Shown: positions 24,334-33,554, counted from the first letter of the stretch. The stretch is DNA of 64,000 bases from Prevotellaceae bacterium HUN156 (GCA_900119285.1 FPIT01000008.1:199203-263202); one strand, 5' to 3'. Numbers and translations are program-made. The notes: generated by a model not told the origin, from the letters alone.

Positions 24334-26691
24334 ATGAACAAAATCATTCGCAAGGAGCAATTCTCCGAGAAGGTGTTTCTCTTCGAGATTGAGGCTCCAC
24401 TGATTGCTAAAAGCCGTAAGGCAGGCAACTTTGTCATTGTCCGCGTCGACAAGAAAGGTGAGCGTATGCCACTGACTATTGCAGGTGCCGACATTGAGAA
24501 GGGAACTATCACACTGGTTGTGCAGATGGTGGGACTAAGCTCTAAGAAGCTTTGTGCGCTGAACGAGGGCGACTATGTTGCTGACATTGTCGGACCTTTG
24601 GGCAATCCCACACACATTGAGAATTTCGGTACTGTAGTATGTGCTGGTGGTGGTCTGGGTGTAGCACCCATGTTGCCCATCATCCAGGCATTAAAGGCTG
24701 CAGGCAACCGTGTACTCTCAGTGATGGCTGGTCGTTCTAAAGACCTCATCATCTTGGAAGACAAGGTTCGTGAGAGCTCTGATGAGGTGATTATTATGAC
24801 TGACGATGGTAGCTATGGCGAGAAAGGCGTAGTCACCGTAGGTATCGAGAAGTTTGTTGAGCAGGAGCACGTTGACAAGGTATTTGCCATAGGTCCTCCT
24901 ATCATGATGAAGTTCTCTAACCTCACAGCCCAGAAGCACAATATTCCTTGCGAAGTCAGCCTGAACACCATCATGGTGGATGGTACAGGTATGTGTGGTG
25001 CTTGTCGCCTCACTATCGGTGGTAAGACCAAGTTTGTCTGCATCGATGGTCCTGAGTTCGACGGAGCACAGGTTGACTGGGATGAGATGTTCAAGCGTAT
25101 GGGTACCTTCAAGCGTGCCGAGCAGGAAGAGCTGGAGCACTACGAGGAGCACCTCATGGGCGCACAAGTTACCGAAGCTTCTACTTCGGGCAAGAACGCT
25201 GCTGTCACTATGGACACAACTCCTACTGATGCTTCTATCGAGGAGCTCACCGATCGTGATGCCGAGTGGCGTAAGGAGCTGCGTGCTTCTATGAAACCCA
25301 AGGAGCGTACAGCCATTGAGCGTGTCGTGATGCCTGAGCTCGATCCCGTTTATCGTGCCACCACTCGCACCGAAGAGGTTAACATCGGACTCACCAAAGA
25401 GATGGCTATGACTGAGGCCAAGCGTTGTCTCGACTGCGCTAAGCCCAGCTGTGTAGAAGGTTGTCCTGTGAATATCAACATCCCCTCATTTGTCAAGAAC
25501 ATCGAGCGTGGTCAGTTCCTTGCTGCTGCTAAGGTGCTGAAGAACACCTCTGCCCTCCCCGCTGTCTGCGGACGTGTTTGTCCTCAGGAGAAGCAGTGTG
25601 AGAGCAAGTGTATCCACCTGAAGATGAACGAGCCTGCTGTAGCTATCGGTTACTTGGAGCGTTTCGCTGCCGACTACGAGCGTGAGAGCGGAAATATCTC
25701 TTTGCCCGAGATTGCTCCTGCCAATGGTATTAAGATTGCTGTTGTAGGTTCTGGTCCTGCAGGCCTGTCGTTTGCTGGCGATATGGTGAAGAAGGGTTAC
25801 GATGTCTATGTCTTCGAGGCACTCCACGAGATTGGTGGTGTATTGAAGTATGGTATCCCCGAGTTCCGTCTGCCCAACAAGATTGTGGATGTAGAAATCG
25901 AGAACCTCGCCAAGATGGGTGTTCACTTCCAGACCGACGTCATTGTGGGTAAGACTATCAGCGTAGAACAGTTGGAGGCTCAAGGCTTCAAAGGCATCTT
26001 TGTGGGCTCTGGTGCCGGTCTGCCCAACTTCATGAATATCCCAGGTGAGAACGCCATCAACATCATGTCAAGTAACGAGTACCTCACTCGTGTCAACCTG
26101 ATGGATGCTGCCAACCCCACCACAGATACTCCGTTGAATCCTGCCAAGAGCGTATTGGTTGTAGGTGGTGGTAACACCGCTATGGACTCTTGTCGTACAG
26201 CTAAGCGCCTCGGTGCTGATGTCACATTGGTTTATCGTCGTTCTGAGGTTGAGATGCCAGCCCGTCTTGAAGAGGTGAAGCACGCAAAGGAAGAAGGAAT
26301 CAAGTTCCTGACCCTTCACAACCCTATCGAGTATCTTGCCGATGAGAATGGCGCTGTCAAGGCTGCTGTTCTTCAGGTGATGGAGCTTGGCGAGCCCGAT
26401 GCCTCTGGTCGTCGCAGTCCAGTACCCGTTGAGGGCAAGACTGTCACCCTTGACGTCGACCAGGTTATTGTGGCAGTAGGTGTATCTCCCAACCCATTGG
26501 TACCTAAGTCTATCGAAGGTCTCGAACTCGGACGCAAGAATACCATTGTCGTATCAGAGGAGATGCAGTCATCACGCTCAGAAATCTTCGCAGGTGGCGA
26601 CATCGTACGCGGAGGTGCGACAGTTATTCTCGCTATGGGTGATGGTCGTCGTGCTGCCAAGAACATGGACGAATACTTACAGAAAAAATAG
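24334..26691 (+). CDS. NfnAB-like fusion: ferredoxin-NADP reductase domain plus GltD-like subunit
   Basis: A 785-residue fusion. Residues 1-270 resemble PyrK/NfnA: FAD- and NAD-binding reductase with a C-terminal [2Fe-2S] site (GMCGACRLTIGG and FVCIDGP). Residues 310-785 resemble GltD/NfnB: two [4Fe-4S] sites (CLDCAKPSCVEGCP, CGRVCPQEKQCESKC) and two dinucleotide folds (VVGSGPAGLSFAGDM, VVGGGNTAMDSCRTA). In separate-gene form this pair is the electron-bifurcating NADH-dependent ferredoxin:NADP+ oxidoreductase. Databases often call the fusion a dihydroorotate dehydrogenase/glutamate synthase. I see no glutamate synthase large subunit or pyrD nearby, which favours Nfn. It lies next to the NADP-type gdhA region, consistent with NADPH supply. 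Confidence 0.85.
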   Translation: MNKIIRKEQFSEKVFLFEIEAPLIAKSRKAGNFVIVRVDKKGERMPLTIAGADIEKGTITLVVQMVGLSSKKLCALNEGDYVADIVGPLGNPTHIENFGTVVCAGGGLGVAPMLPIIQALKAAGNRVLSVMAGRSKDLIILEDKVRESSDEVIIMTDDGSYGEKGVVTVGIEKFVEQEHVDKVFAIGPPIMMKFSNLTAQKHNIPCEVSLNTIMVDGTGMCGACRLTIGGKTKFVCIDGPEFDGAQVDWDEMFKRMGTFKRAEQEELEHYEEHLMGAQVTEASTSGKNAAVTMDTTPTDASIEELTDRDAEWRKELRASMKPKERTAIERVVMPELDPVYRATTRTEEVNIGLTKEMAMTEAKRCLDCAKPSCVEGCPVNINIPSFVKNIERGQFLAAAKVLKNTSALPAVCGRVCPQEKQCESKCIHLKMNEPAVAIGYLERFAADYERESGNISLPEIAPANGIKIAVVGSGPAGLSFAGDMVKKGYDVYVFEALHEIGGVLKYGIPEFRLPNKIVDVEIENLAKMGVHFQTDVIVGKTISVEQLEAQGFKGIFVGSGAGLPNFMNIPGENAINIMSSNEYLTRVNLMDAANPTTDTPLNPAKSVLVVGGGNTAMDSCRTAKRLGADVTLVYRRSEVEMPARLEEVKHAKEEGIKFLTLHNPIEYLADENGAVKAAVLQVMELGEPDASGRRSPVPVEGKTVTLDVDQVIVAVGVSPNPLVPKSIEGLELGRKNTIVVSEEMQSSRSEIFAGGDIVRGGATVILAMGDGRRAAKNMDEYLQKK

Positions 26692-26695
26692 TCTG

Positions 26696-26717
26696 AATTG
26701 TGGTTCTTCCACAATTA
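26696..26717. other. Perfect hairpin between the Nfn-like gene and the DUF486 gene
   Basis: AATTGTGG and CCACAATT flank a 5-base loop in the 36-base gap. No T-run follows on either strand, so it may be an RNA processing site, a weak pause site or a protein-binding dyad. Confidence 0.5.
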
Positions 26718-26727
26718 TCGAAATATT

Positions 26728-27096
26728 ATGAACGGACTTTATACTATCATACTGCTCATACTAAGCAACGTCTTCATGACGCTCGCTTGGTATGGGCATT
26801 TGAAATTACAAGAGACAGGCACATCCAGCCATTGGCCTCTTATCGGCGTCATCGCCTTCTCGTGGTGCATCGCCTTCTTTGAATATTGTTGTCAGGTACC
26901 AGCCAATCGCATTGGTTTCGTTGAGAATGGTGGTCCTTTCAACCTCATCCAGCTGAAGGTTATCCAGGAGTGTATCTCGCTGGCAGTCTTCTGCATCATT
27001 GCCAACATCATGTTCCAAGGCACCCATCTGCATTGGAATCATATTCTGGCATTCCTGCTGATTATCTGTGCCGTCTATCTGGTATTTATGAAATGA
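26728..27096 (+). CDS. DUF486/DMT-like small membrane protein
   Basis: A 122-residue protein with four hydrophobic segments (about 3-22, 34-52, 72-92, 101-120), matching the DUF486 family of small drug/metabolite-transporter-like proteins. A conserved-looking EYCCQVPANRIG lies between helices 2 and 3. The substrate is unknown. I start at ATG 26728 (MNGLYTIILL); a frame 30 bases upstream lacks hydrophobic character. The stop overlaps the next gene's ATG by four bases, so it is translationally coupled to the PP-loop ATPase. Confidence 0.85.
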   Translation: MNGLYTIILLILSNVFMTLAWYGHLKLQETGTSSHWPLIGVIAFSWCIAFFEYCCQVPANRIGFVENGGPFNLIQLKVIQECISLAVFCIIANIMFQGTHLHWNHILAFLLIICAVYLVFMK

Positions 27097-27992
27097 CGCT
27101 CGAGGAGAAACTTTGGAAGACATTCAACAAGGCGCTGGGACAATACCAGCTGATAGACGAGGACGATAAAATCCTCGTCGGTTTGTCTGGTGGCAAAGAC
27201 TCGCTATTCCTTTTAGAGATGCTGGTGCGACGCCAACACATCCTCAAGCCCCGCTTCACCTTAGAAGCGCTCCATGTTCGCATGACGAATGTGCAGTACG
27301 AGACCGACACCACCTATCTCCAATCCTTCTGCGACCACCTCGGCGTACCTCTCCACATCATCACCACCAGTTTCTCTCCTGCCCCCACCGCAGAGGCCTC
27401 CGTTTCCGCTGACGCTGCCGTCCCCTCAGGTGCCCCTTCTGCTGCCCCCGTTCCCGCTGATGCCCCCGTTTCCGCTGATGCTGGCGTCCCCTCTTCTGCC
27501 CCCGTTTCCACTTCTGGCCCCGTTCCCGCTTCTGCCCCCGTTCCCGCAGTTTCTACTGCGGGTGCTATTGCTGGTAGCAAAAAGCCCGCCTGCTTTCTCT
27601 GCTCTTGGCAGCGCCGCAAGCAGCTTTTCAATCTGGCGCAAGAGCTCAACTGCACGAAGATAGCCTTTGGCCATCATCAAGACGACATCATCCATACCGC
27701 CTTGATGAATCTCACCTTTCAAGGCCACTTCTCTACGATGCCTGCCAAGCTTAAGATGAGAAAGATGCCCCTCACCATCATCCGCCCTTTATGCCTCTGT
27801 CAAGAAGACGACATACGCCAATATGCCGAGGAGCATCACTACGAGAAACAAATCCAGCTCTGCCCCTACGAGCACGACACCAATCGCACCACGGCGCAAG
27901 CCCTCTTCCAGCACATGCAACAGCTCAGCAAAGAGGCCCGATACTCTATCTGGCACGCACTGGAGAGCGACGAAAAGCTCGTTGAGTATTAA
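27093..27992 (+). CDS. TtcA-family PP-loop ATPase with an inserted minisatellite
   Basis: This 299-residue protein belongs to the PP-loop tRNA thiolation group (TtcA/TilS-like). The ATP site SGGKDS is at residues 32-37, the CxxC motif as KKPACFLCSW at 167-170, and GHHQDDIIHTALMNL follows. TtcA adds 2-thiocytidine at position 32 of tRNAs using an iron-sulfur cluster. Residues about 95-162 are a low-complexity stretch of Ala, Pro, Val, Ser and Asp with a six-residue period, placed between the ATP core and the CxxC motif. It is encoded by an 18-base minisatellite. Both motifs remain intact, so the enzyme may be active. Start is ATG 27093, overlapping the DUF486 stop. Confidence 0.82.
   Translation: MTLEEKLWKTFNKALGQYQLIDEDDKILVGLSGGKDSLFLLEMLVRRQHILKPRFTLEALHVRMTNVQYETDTTYLQSFCDHLGVPLHIITTSFSPAPTAEASVSADAAVPSGAPSAAPVPADAPVSADAGVPSSAPVSTSGPVPASAPVPAVSTAGAIAGSKKPACFLCSWQRRKQLFNLAQELNCTKIAFGHHQDDIIHTALMNLTFQGHFSTMPAKLKMRKMPLTIIRPLCLCQEDDIRQYAEEHHYEKQIQLCPYEHDTNRTTAQALFQHMQQLSKEARYSIWHALESDEKLVEY
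27391..27560. repeat. 18-base minisatellite in the TtcA-like gene
   Basis: About nine degenerate 18-base units of the type GCCCCCGTTCCCGCTGAT, each giving a hexapeptide such as APVPAD, APVSAD, APVSTS or GPVPAS. The unit is C-rich (over 65 percent G+C by eye), unlike the flanking DNA. Confidence 0.9.
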
Positions 27993-28041
27993 ATATCCTT
28001 AATTGTCAACAAGCATTTGCTTGTTATCTCCCGTTTCTTTG

Positions 28042-28049
28042 TATCTTTG
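28042..28049 (+). promoter_or_regulatory. -7 element of the 28070 gene
   Basis: TATCTTTG with ATG at 28070. A small hairpin (AACAAGCA/TGCTTGTT at about 28007-28024) precedes it and may weakly end the upstream transcript. Confidence 0.6.
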
Positions 28050-28069
28050 CCTATTATTGTAAACACGCA

Positions 28070-29242
28070 ATGTTCATGAATATACGAGTTATCATAACTG
28101 TCCTTATCCTCTTGCTGACCATTCCTGCACAAGCACAGCGCAGAAAAGTCCAGCGCCCCAAGATTTCTCCTGAAGAGCAAAAGCGCATGGAGAAGTTGGA
28201 GCGTATGAGAGCTGCCACAGAGAAGGTAATGATTATCGACAGTATGGTAGTCAACAAGGAAGATTTCTTAAAACACTATAAGCTGAGTCAGGAGACGGGT
28301 AGCATCAAGGATGGCGACGACTTCTTTCACAGCAAGAATAACGATGGTCTCTTTGTCTATCTCAACGAGCTAGGCAACAAGTGCTACTTTTCTTTACAAG
28401 AGACCGACTCTACCAGCAACCTCTACTATGCCGAGGCCATCAATACCGAATGGTCGCAACCCGTCAAGCTGGAGGGTATCAACGACGAACAACAGTTCCA
28501 GAAGGTCAACTACCCCTACATGATGGGCGATGGCTCTACCTTCTACTTTGCAGCCACAGGCGACGAAGAGGGATTAGGTGGCTACGACATCTATATGACC
28601 ACCTACGACAGCGAGGAGAATCGCTTCCTGCGCCCTGTCAATATCGGTATGCCCTTCAACTCTGAGGCCAACGACTACCTCTATGTCATCGACGAGTATG
28701 CCAACCTCGGTTGGTTTGCCACCGATCGTAATCAGGAAGAAGGCAAGGTGTGCATCTATGTCTTTGTCCCCTCTGCCACTCGCCACAACTACGATAGCGA
28801 GGAATATACCCCCGAGGAGATTAGCAGCTTTGCACGCATCGACTGCATCGCCAACACGTGGGACGACGAAGATACCTATCATCAGGCACTCCAGCGATTG
28901 GAAGAGGTCAAGATGCAGAAGCCTCAACAGGCTAATCGCAACGCCATCACCTTTGTCATCAACGATGATATCACCTATCATCAGCTGAGCGACTTCCAAG
29001 AGCCTCACAACGTAATGCGCTATCAGCAACTCGTCAATCTCCGCAAGCGCCAAACCAATCTCAATCAGGCGCTCGACAAGATACGTGAGGTCTATGCCTC
29101 AGCCAGCAGCAAGGAGCGCGAGGCCATGAATCAGGAGATACTCTCTGGCGAACAAGAGGCACTACTCCTGGCTCGCGAGGCCCACGATCTGGAGAAAGCT
29201 ATCAGAAATGCAGAAAACTTATTTCTAACTAAATACAAGTAA
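28070..29242 (+). CDS. Exported PD40/TolB-propeller-like protein
   Basis: A 390-residue exported protein (MNIRVIITVLILLLTIPAQAQ). After a charged, helical region (residues 25-60) comes a propeller-like part with PD40-type blades: YFAATGDEEGLGGYDIYMTTYD and YLYVIDEYANLGWFATDRNQEEGKVCIYVF. The pattern GGYDIY with a downstream W-F-A-T-D-R is characteristic of WD40-like repeats in OmpA- and PorE-like proteins, but no OmpA domain follows. The C-terminal third (about 270-390) is a helical coiled-coil region rich in Gln, Arg and Leu. No enzyme motif is visible. It precedes a nucleoside phosphorylase by 4 bases, probably the same operon. Confidence 0.75.
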   Translation: MFMNIRVIITVLILLLTIPAQAQRRKVQRPKISPEEQKRMEKLERMRAATEKVMIIDSMVVNKEDFLKHYKLSQETGSIKDGDDFFHSKNNDGLFVYLNELGNKCYFSLQETDSTSNLYYAEAINTEWSQPVKLEGINDEQQFQKVNYPYMMGDGSTFYFAATGDEEGLGGYDIYMTTYDSEENRFLRPVNIGMPFNSEANDYLYVIDEYANLGWFATDRNQEEGKVCIYVFVPSATRHNYDSEEYTPEEISSFARIDCIANTWDDEDTYHQALQRLEEVKMQKPQQANRNAITFVINDDITYHQLSDFQEPHNVMRYQQLVNLRKRQTNLNQALDKIREVYASASSKEREAMNQEILSGEQEALLLAREAHDLEKAIRNAENLFLTKYK

Positions 29243-29246
29243 TACT

Positions 29247-30122
29247 ATGACTAAGAAACATTTTCCTGAATCAGAGCTTATCATCAATGGTGATGGTTCA
29301 TGTTTCCATCTTCATCTGAAGCCTGAATTCTTAGCAGACAAGGTCATCCTCGTTGGCGACCCTGCACGTGTGAATACCGTTGCTGCCCACTTCGACAGCA
29401 TCGAGCATGAAGTATCTTCTCGTGAGTTCCATACCATCACAGGTACGTATAAAGGCAAGCGCATCACCTGCCAGAGCCACGGTATCGGATGCGACAATAT
29501 CGACATCGTGGTCAACGAGCTCGACACGCTGGCCAACATCGACTACAATACCCGCGAAGAGAAAGACGAGCATCGCACGCTCACGATGGTGCGCATCGGC
29601 ACCTGCGGTGGTTTGCAGCCCTTCACGCCCACTGGCGCCTTCATTGCCTCTGTCAAGAGCATTGGTTTCGACGGACTACTCAACTACTATGCAGGTCGCA
29701 ATGTAGTATGCGATGTTCCTATGGAGAAAGCCTTCTGCCAGCACATGCAGTGGGACCCCATCAAGGGAGCGCCCTATGTAGCTGTAGCTGACGAAGACCT
29801 TATCAATCAGATTGCCGGCGACGACATGGTCAAGGGATATACTGTTGCCTGCGGTGGCTTCTATGGTCCACAAGGACGCCAGTTGCGTGCCGAGATTGCC
29901 GACCCCGACCAGAACAAGAAGATCGAGTCGTTCGAGTACGAAGGCATGAAGATATGCAACTTCGAGATGGAGTCATCAGCCCTCGCTGGTCTCGCCTCTC
30001 TCTTGGGCCATCGCGCCATGACCTGCTGTATGGTCATTGCCAATCGCTATGCCCAGAAGATGAATACCGACTACAAGAATTCTATCGATACCCTTATCGA
30101 AAAAGTACTCGACCGCATCTAA
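29247..30122 (+). CDS. Nucleoside phosphorylase (uridine phosphorylase-like)
   Basis: It catalyses reversible phosphorolysis of nucleosides. The PNP/UDP fold (PF01048) is indicated by VILVGDPARVNTVAAHFD, GTCGGLQPFTPTGAFIAS, and CNFEMESSALAGLASLLGH, where the Glu-Met-Glu-Ser motif binds ribose. At 291 residues it is longer than E. coli Udp. The substrate specificity (uridine or purine) cannot be read from sequence alone. It sits 4 bases after the propeller gene, and its stop directly abuts the mnmE start codon (no gap), so the three are likely one operon. Confidence 0.88.
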   Translation: MTKKHFPESELIINGDGSCFHLHLKPEFLADKVILVGDPARVNTVAAHFDSIEHEVSSREFHTITGTYKGKRITCQSHGIGCDNIDIVVNELDTLANIDYNTREEKDEHRTLTMVRIGTCGGLQPFTPTGAFIASVKSIGFDGLLNYYAGRNVVCDVPMEKAFCQHMQWDPIKGAPYVAVADEDLINQIAGDDMVKGYTVACGGFYGPQGRQLRAEIADPDQNKKIESFEYEGMKICNFEMESSALAGLASLLGHRAMTCCMVIANRYAQKMNTDYKNSIDTLIEKVLDRI

Positions 30123-31430
30123 ATGAACGAAACTATCTGCGCACTAGCCACCGCCTCAGGTGGTGCTATAGGAATTATAAGAATCTCAGGAGCACAAACT
30201 CTTGAGATTCTTTCTCGTATCTTTAGCAAAGACCTCACCGATGCTCAGCCCAACACCATCCACTATGGCCACATACTGGAATCTGTTGCTGCATCACAGC
30301 AACAGCAGCAACCACGCATCATTGACGAGGTACTCGTCTCCGTCTTCCGTGCTCCCCATAGCTACACTGGCGAAGACAGCGCAGAAATCAGTTGTCACGG
30401 CTCTGCCTATATTTTAAATAAGGTATTAGAGCTCTTGATACACCATGGTTGTCGTATGGCGAACCCTGGCGAATATACCCAGCGAGCCTATCTCAATGGT
30501 AAGATGGACCTCGCTCAGGCAGAAGCTGTAGCCGACCTCATCGCCTCGTCCAACAAGGCCACCCACCAGATGGCTATGCGCCAGTTGCGAGGAGGCATCT
30601 CCACCGAACTCGGTGTGCTGAGAGACCAGCTACTGAAGCTCACCTCCCTACTCGAGTTAGAGCTCGACTTCTCCGACCACGAAGACCTTGAGTTTGCCGA
30701 CCGTACAGAGCTGTTGGCACTCGTCCAGAAGATAGACAGCCACATCACGCGCCTTGCCGACTCCTTCCATACTGGCAATGCCCTCAAAAACGGCATCCCC
30801 GTAGCCATTGTCGGTGCCCCCAACGTAGGTAAGAGTACCCTGCTCAATGCCCTCTTAGGCGAGGAGCGTGCCATCGTCAGCGACATACAAGGCACCACGC
30901 GCGACTCTATCGAAGACACCATTCAACTAGGTGGCATCACCTTCCGCTTTATCGACACCGCAGGCATCCGCCACACCGACGACCAGATAGAGCAGTTAGG
31001 CATCGAGCGCTCTATTGCTGCTGCTCAGCGTGCCCAGATTATCCTGATGATGTCGATGCCCGGCACTCCCTACCCCGACATCCCCGTTCGCGACGACCAG
31101 ACCGTCATCCGCATTGAGAACAAGACCGATTCCTTCCAAGCCAAATTCGGCGTAGGTCTCGACGCTCTGCGCCAGCAACTCGTCGATGCAGCCCCCAAGG
31201 CCGAAAACAACGACATCATCATCACCAATGCCCGCCACTACGAAGCCCTCGTCCGTGCCCAGTCTCACCTGCAGCGCGTAGTCGATGGCATGCATAATAT
31301 GGTCAGTGGCGACCTCCTTTCCGAAGACCTCCGCGACGTCCTCTCCACCCTCTCAGAGATTACTGGTGGCCAGATTACTACCAACGAAGTCCTCGGCAAC
31401 ATCTTTCAACACTTCTGCGTGGGAAAGTGA
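30123..31430 (+). CDS. mnmE: tRNA modification GTPase MnmE
   Basis: With MnmG it makes 5-carboxymethylaminomethyl-uridine at the wobble position. The N-terminal folate-binding domain starts ICALATASGGAIGIIRISG. The GTPase domain has G1 GAPNVGKST, G2 QGTTRDSIED, G3 DTAG and G4 ENKTD near residue 340. The C-terminal FCVGK is the catalytic Cys motif. At 435 residues it is slightly shorter than E. coli MnmE (454). The start codon follows the previous stop directly with no spacer. No terminator is obvious before the convergent GH35 gene. Identification is secure. Confidence 0.96.
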   Translation: MNETICALATASGGAIGIIRISGAQTLEILSRIFSKDLTDAQPNTIHYGHILESVAASQQQQQPRIIDEVLVSVFRAPHSYTGEDSAEISCHGSAYILNKVLELLIHHGCRMANPGEYTQRAYLNGKMDLAQAEAVADLIASSNKATHQMAMRQLRGGISTELGVLRDQLLKLTSLLELELDFSDHEDLEFADRTELLALVQKIDSHITRLADSFHTGNALKNGIPVAIVGAPNVGKSTLLNALLGEERAIVSDIQGTTRDSIEDTIQLGGITFRFIDTAGIRHTDDQIEQLGIERSIAAAQRAQIILMMSMPGTPYPDIPVRDDQTVIRIENKTDSFQAKFGVGLDALRQQLVDAAPKAENNDIIITNARHYEALVRAQSHLQRVVDGMHNMVSGDLLSEDLRDVLSTLSEITGGQITTNEVLGNIFQHFCVGK

Positions 31431-31491
31431 TCACCTTGATGCCAGCCCGTTGATAGGCAGCGTAGCAGGAAAATAAGCAAGTTCTTTCTCT

Positions 31492-33171
31492 TCAGTATCT
31501 GTATAATTTGAAATGTTGAATCTGGAATGCTCCTACGGGTATGCGCACATGACGACCTTGATGCGTCTGGTCGCCATTCAGGTGACGGATGATGTGCTGC
31601 TTGCCATCAACAATCTCCACCTCCTCGCATTTCGCTAACCCGATGCGCTGCTGAAAGGTAACCACCACCCCACTGCCTATCACCAGGTAATCCTCTTTAC
31701 CCAGCCGAAGGATGATACAAGCCGTCTCTGGCCATTCCGCATCCTTCGCACCAGGTTCCCAACCCAGCGAGTAACTATGTTTGACGGTGAGACGAATCCC
31801 ATCAGCAGTGACGATCTCAGCCTCACGCTGTTCGTTGTCGAGCAGCACGGCATCCATATCCTTCGTGCCCTGTCGCTCAAGAATCAACGGCTCTGCCTGT
31901 CGCAACAGCTGGTAGGCAGCCACAAGCGGCGACCGCGATGTGCCTACGGCAGAGAAGGCATTGAGCTGATCGTCCTGCGAGAAATCCATCTGCTTCCAGT
32001 CGTTGGCATTGGAAGTCGTTGTGAGCAGATAGTTCTCGATGCTGAACGGACAGAACCCCATCGCCCCATGATGCCCGAAGGCGTAGAGAGCATACATCGC
32101 GTCTTTATCCTCCAGGCGTATCTCAGGCACGAAGAGCGGATTGTTGGGTAGGTGATATTTCGCCAGCCACGACTTGATGCCCTTGTCGTAGATATCCACA
32201 CCCAGCACATCGATAGATGGAGCCCCACAATGCCAGAGGTCGATGAGATGAGCCAACGGACCGCCCGACGGATATTGTCCAGGCTTCCGGTCGCGGCTGT
32301 TGAGAGCCACATTAACGTACATTGGCAGATTGTAGATTTCACGTCCCGCCTTGGCTATCTGCTCCACATAGGTGGCGTAGGTCCACGTCTGGAAGATCTC
32401 CTCCGTATAGATGTCATCCCCAAACAGCTGCGCCCAGTTGGCACCCGCTTTAGCCTGCGGTTGCAGTTTCTCTTTCAGATAAGGGTGCAGCGACTTCTGA
32501 TGCCTCTTCAGATAGTCGGTCAGCTGCTTGGGCACAGCGCTCTGGTACAACCGCGTCGCATTCGCCGAATAGTCGCGCGGCACCTCAATCATACCAATCT
32601 CATTCTCCACCTGCACCATGATCACCGTCTGCTCCAGAGCATCATGATCACGTAGATACGCCATCACATGACAGAAGGCACGCTTGTCGGCCTCCAGCAC
32701 GTTCTTACTCAGCGAAGAAGCCTCCTCAACGGGCACCCCTTCAGACGTATGGGCACGAGGGAAGCGCTTCACGTCTCGCTTAAACCACTCTGGCGCATAG
32801 CAACTCATCGAGTTTTTCCAAGCCCCAAACCACAACAGCACCACTTTCAGTTCGTTATGCCTTGCTTCGCTCAGAATCACGTCGAGCGTCCCCATGTCGA
32901 ACTCATCTTCTTGGGGCTCAATCAACTCCCACGACACGGGAACGAGCACAGTGTTGAGTCCCATCTTGTGGAGATGCGAAAACGTACGCTTCACGTCCTC
33001 TGGCGTCGAGGCTGACGAGTTACCCAACTCACCACCAATCATCAGCATAGGCCTGTCGTTGACAACAATCCTAGCCGTACTATTATCACGATGCTCCAGG
33101 CGAGGCTGCCGTTGTGCCTGTGCTCCCATTGCCAGGATACAGAGCAGCAGGGAAATAAGCAAATTCTTCAT
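31492..33171 (-). CDS. Exported GH35-like beta-galactosidase with DUF5597
   Basis: An exported glycosidase of 559 residues (MKNLLISLLLCILAMGAQAQ). The barrel starts GGELGNSSASTPEDV and has NTVLVPVSWELIEPQEDEFD; the acid/base Glu is probably in IMVQVENEIGM, and the nucleophile Glu in LFVPEIRLED. The C-terminal third (VVVTFQQR...GDQTHQGRHV) matches the DUF5597 beta domain seen in Bacteroidota GH35 enzymes. It probably removes terminal beta-galactosyl residues from plant or host glycans. Start at ATG 33171, before the signal peptide. No sus-type neighbours are present. Confidence 0.88.
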   Translation of the reverse strand: MKNLLISLLLCILAMGAQAQRQPRLEHRDNSTARIVVNDRPMLMIGGELGNSSASTPEDVKRTFSHLHKMGLNTVLVPVSWELIEPQEDEFDMGTLDVILSEARHNELKVVLLWFGAWKNSMSCYAPEWFKRDVKRFPRAHTSEGVPVEEASSLSKNVLEADKRAFCHVMAYLRDHDALEQTVIMVQVENEIGMIEVPRDYSANATRLYQSAVPKQLTDYLKRHQKSLHPYLKEKLQPQAKAGANWAQLFGDDIYTEEIFQTWTYATYVEQIAKAGREIYNLPMYVNVALNSRDRKPGQYPSGGPLAHLIDLWHCGAPSIDVLGVDIYDKGIKSWLAKYHLPNNPLFVPEIRLEDKDAMYALYAFGHHGAMGFCPFSIENYLLTTTSNANDWKQMDFSQDDQLNAFSAVGTSRSPLVAAYQLLRQAEPLILERQGTKDMDAVLLDNEQREAEIVTADGIRLTVKHSYSLGWEPGAKDAEWPETACIILRLGKEDYLVIGSGVVVTFQQRIGLAKCEEVEIVDGKQHIIRHLNGDQTHQGRHVRIPVGAFQIQHFKLYRY

Positions 33172-33379
33172 ATCATCTAAAAGTCTGCTGATTATTTTAT
33201 GCCACAAAAATAACAATTATTTTTCGAATGACATTGGATTTTTTGCGATTTTCACATTATTATTACTTCTTTCCACCTTCCCTGCATGCGTAATTTTGAA
33301 TTTATACATATTATCAACTATATTATAGAAAAAGAGATTCATATATTTGTGCATGAAAACAATTATAAAAAATGTGCTA

Positions 33380-33436
33380 ATGAAACAGTTTAAGATTAAC
33401 AAGAATTACACCAATCGTTCTGAAGAGTCACTTTAG
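33380..33436 (+). CDS. 18-residue ORF resembling the RpoD N-terminus
   Basis: A short frame, MKQFKINKNYTNRSEESL followed by TAG, preceded by a -7-like TATATTTG near 33340 and followed by a hairpin (GACGCC/GGCGTT region at 33433-33461). It resembles the first 18 residues of Bacteroidota RpoD from memory (M-x-Q-x-K-I-x-K...T-N-R...S-L). It could be a remnant of a duplicated sigma factor or a real leader peptide. Translation is unproven. Confidence 0.4.
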   Translation: MKQFKINKNYTNRSEESL

Positions 33437-33554
33437 ACGCCCTAAGAACAAAGGCGTTTGTATTGATTATCAGTCACTTATATTTACAGATAGTAACTTC
33501 TGCGTCGGAAAGTAGATTCTGCGTGGGCAAGTAAACAAAGATACAAATGAAAAG

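Noticed and set aside
27314..27655. Antisense and alternate-frame ORFs over the TtcA-like minisatellite
   Set aside because: C-rich repeats lack stops in several frames; only the frame joining SGGKDS with CFLC gives a known fold.
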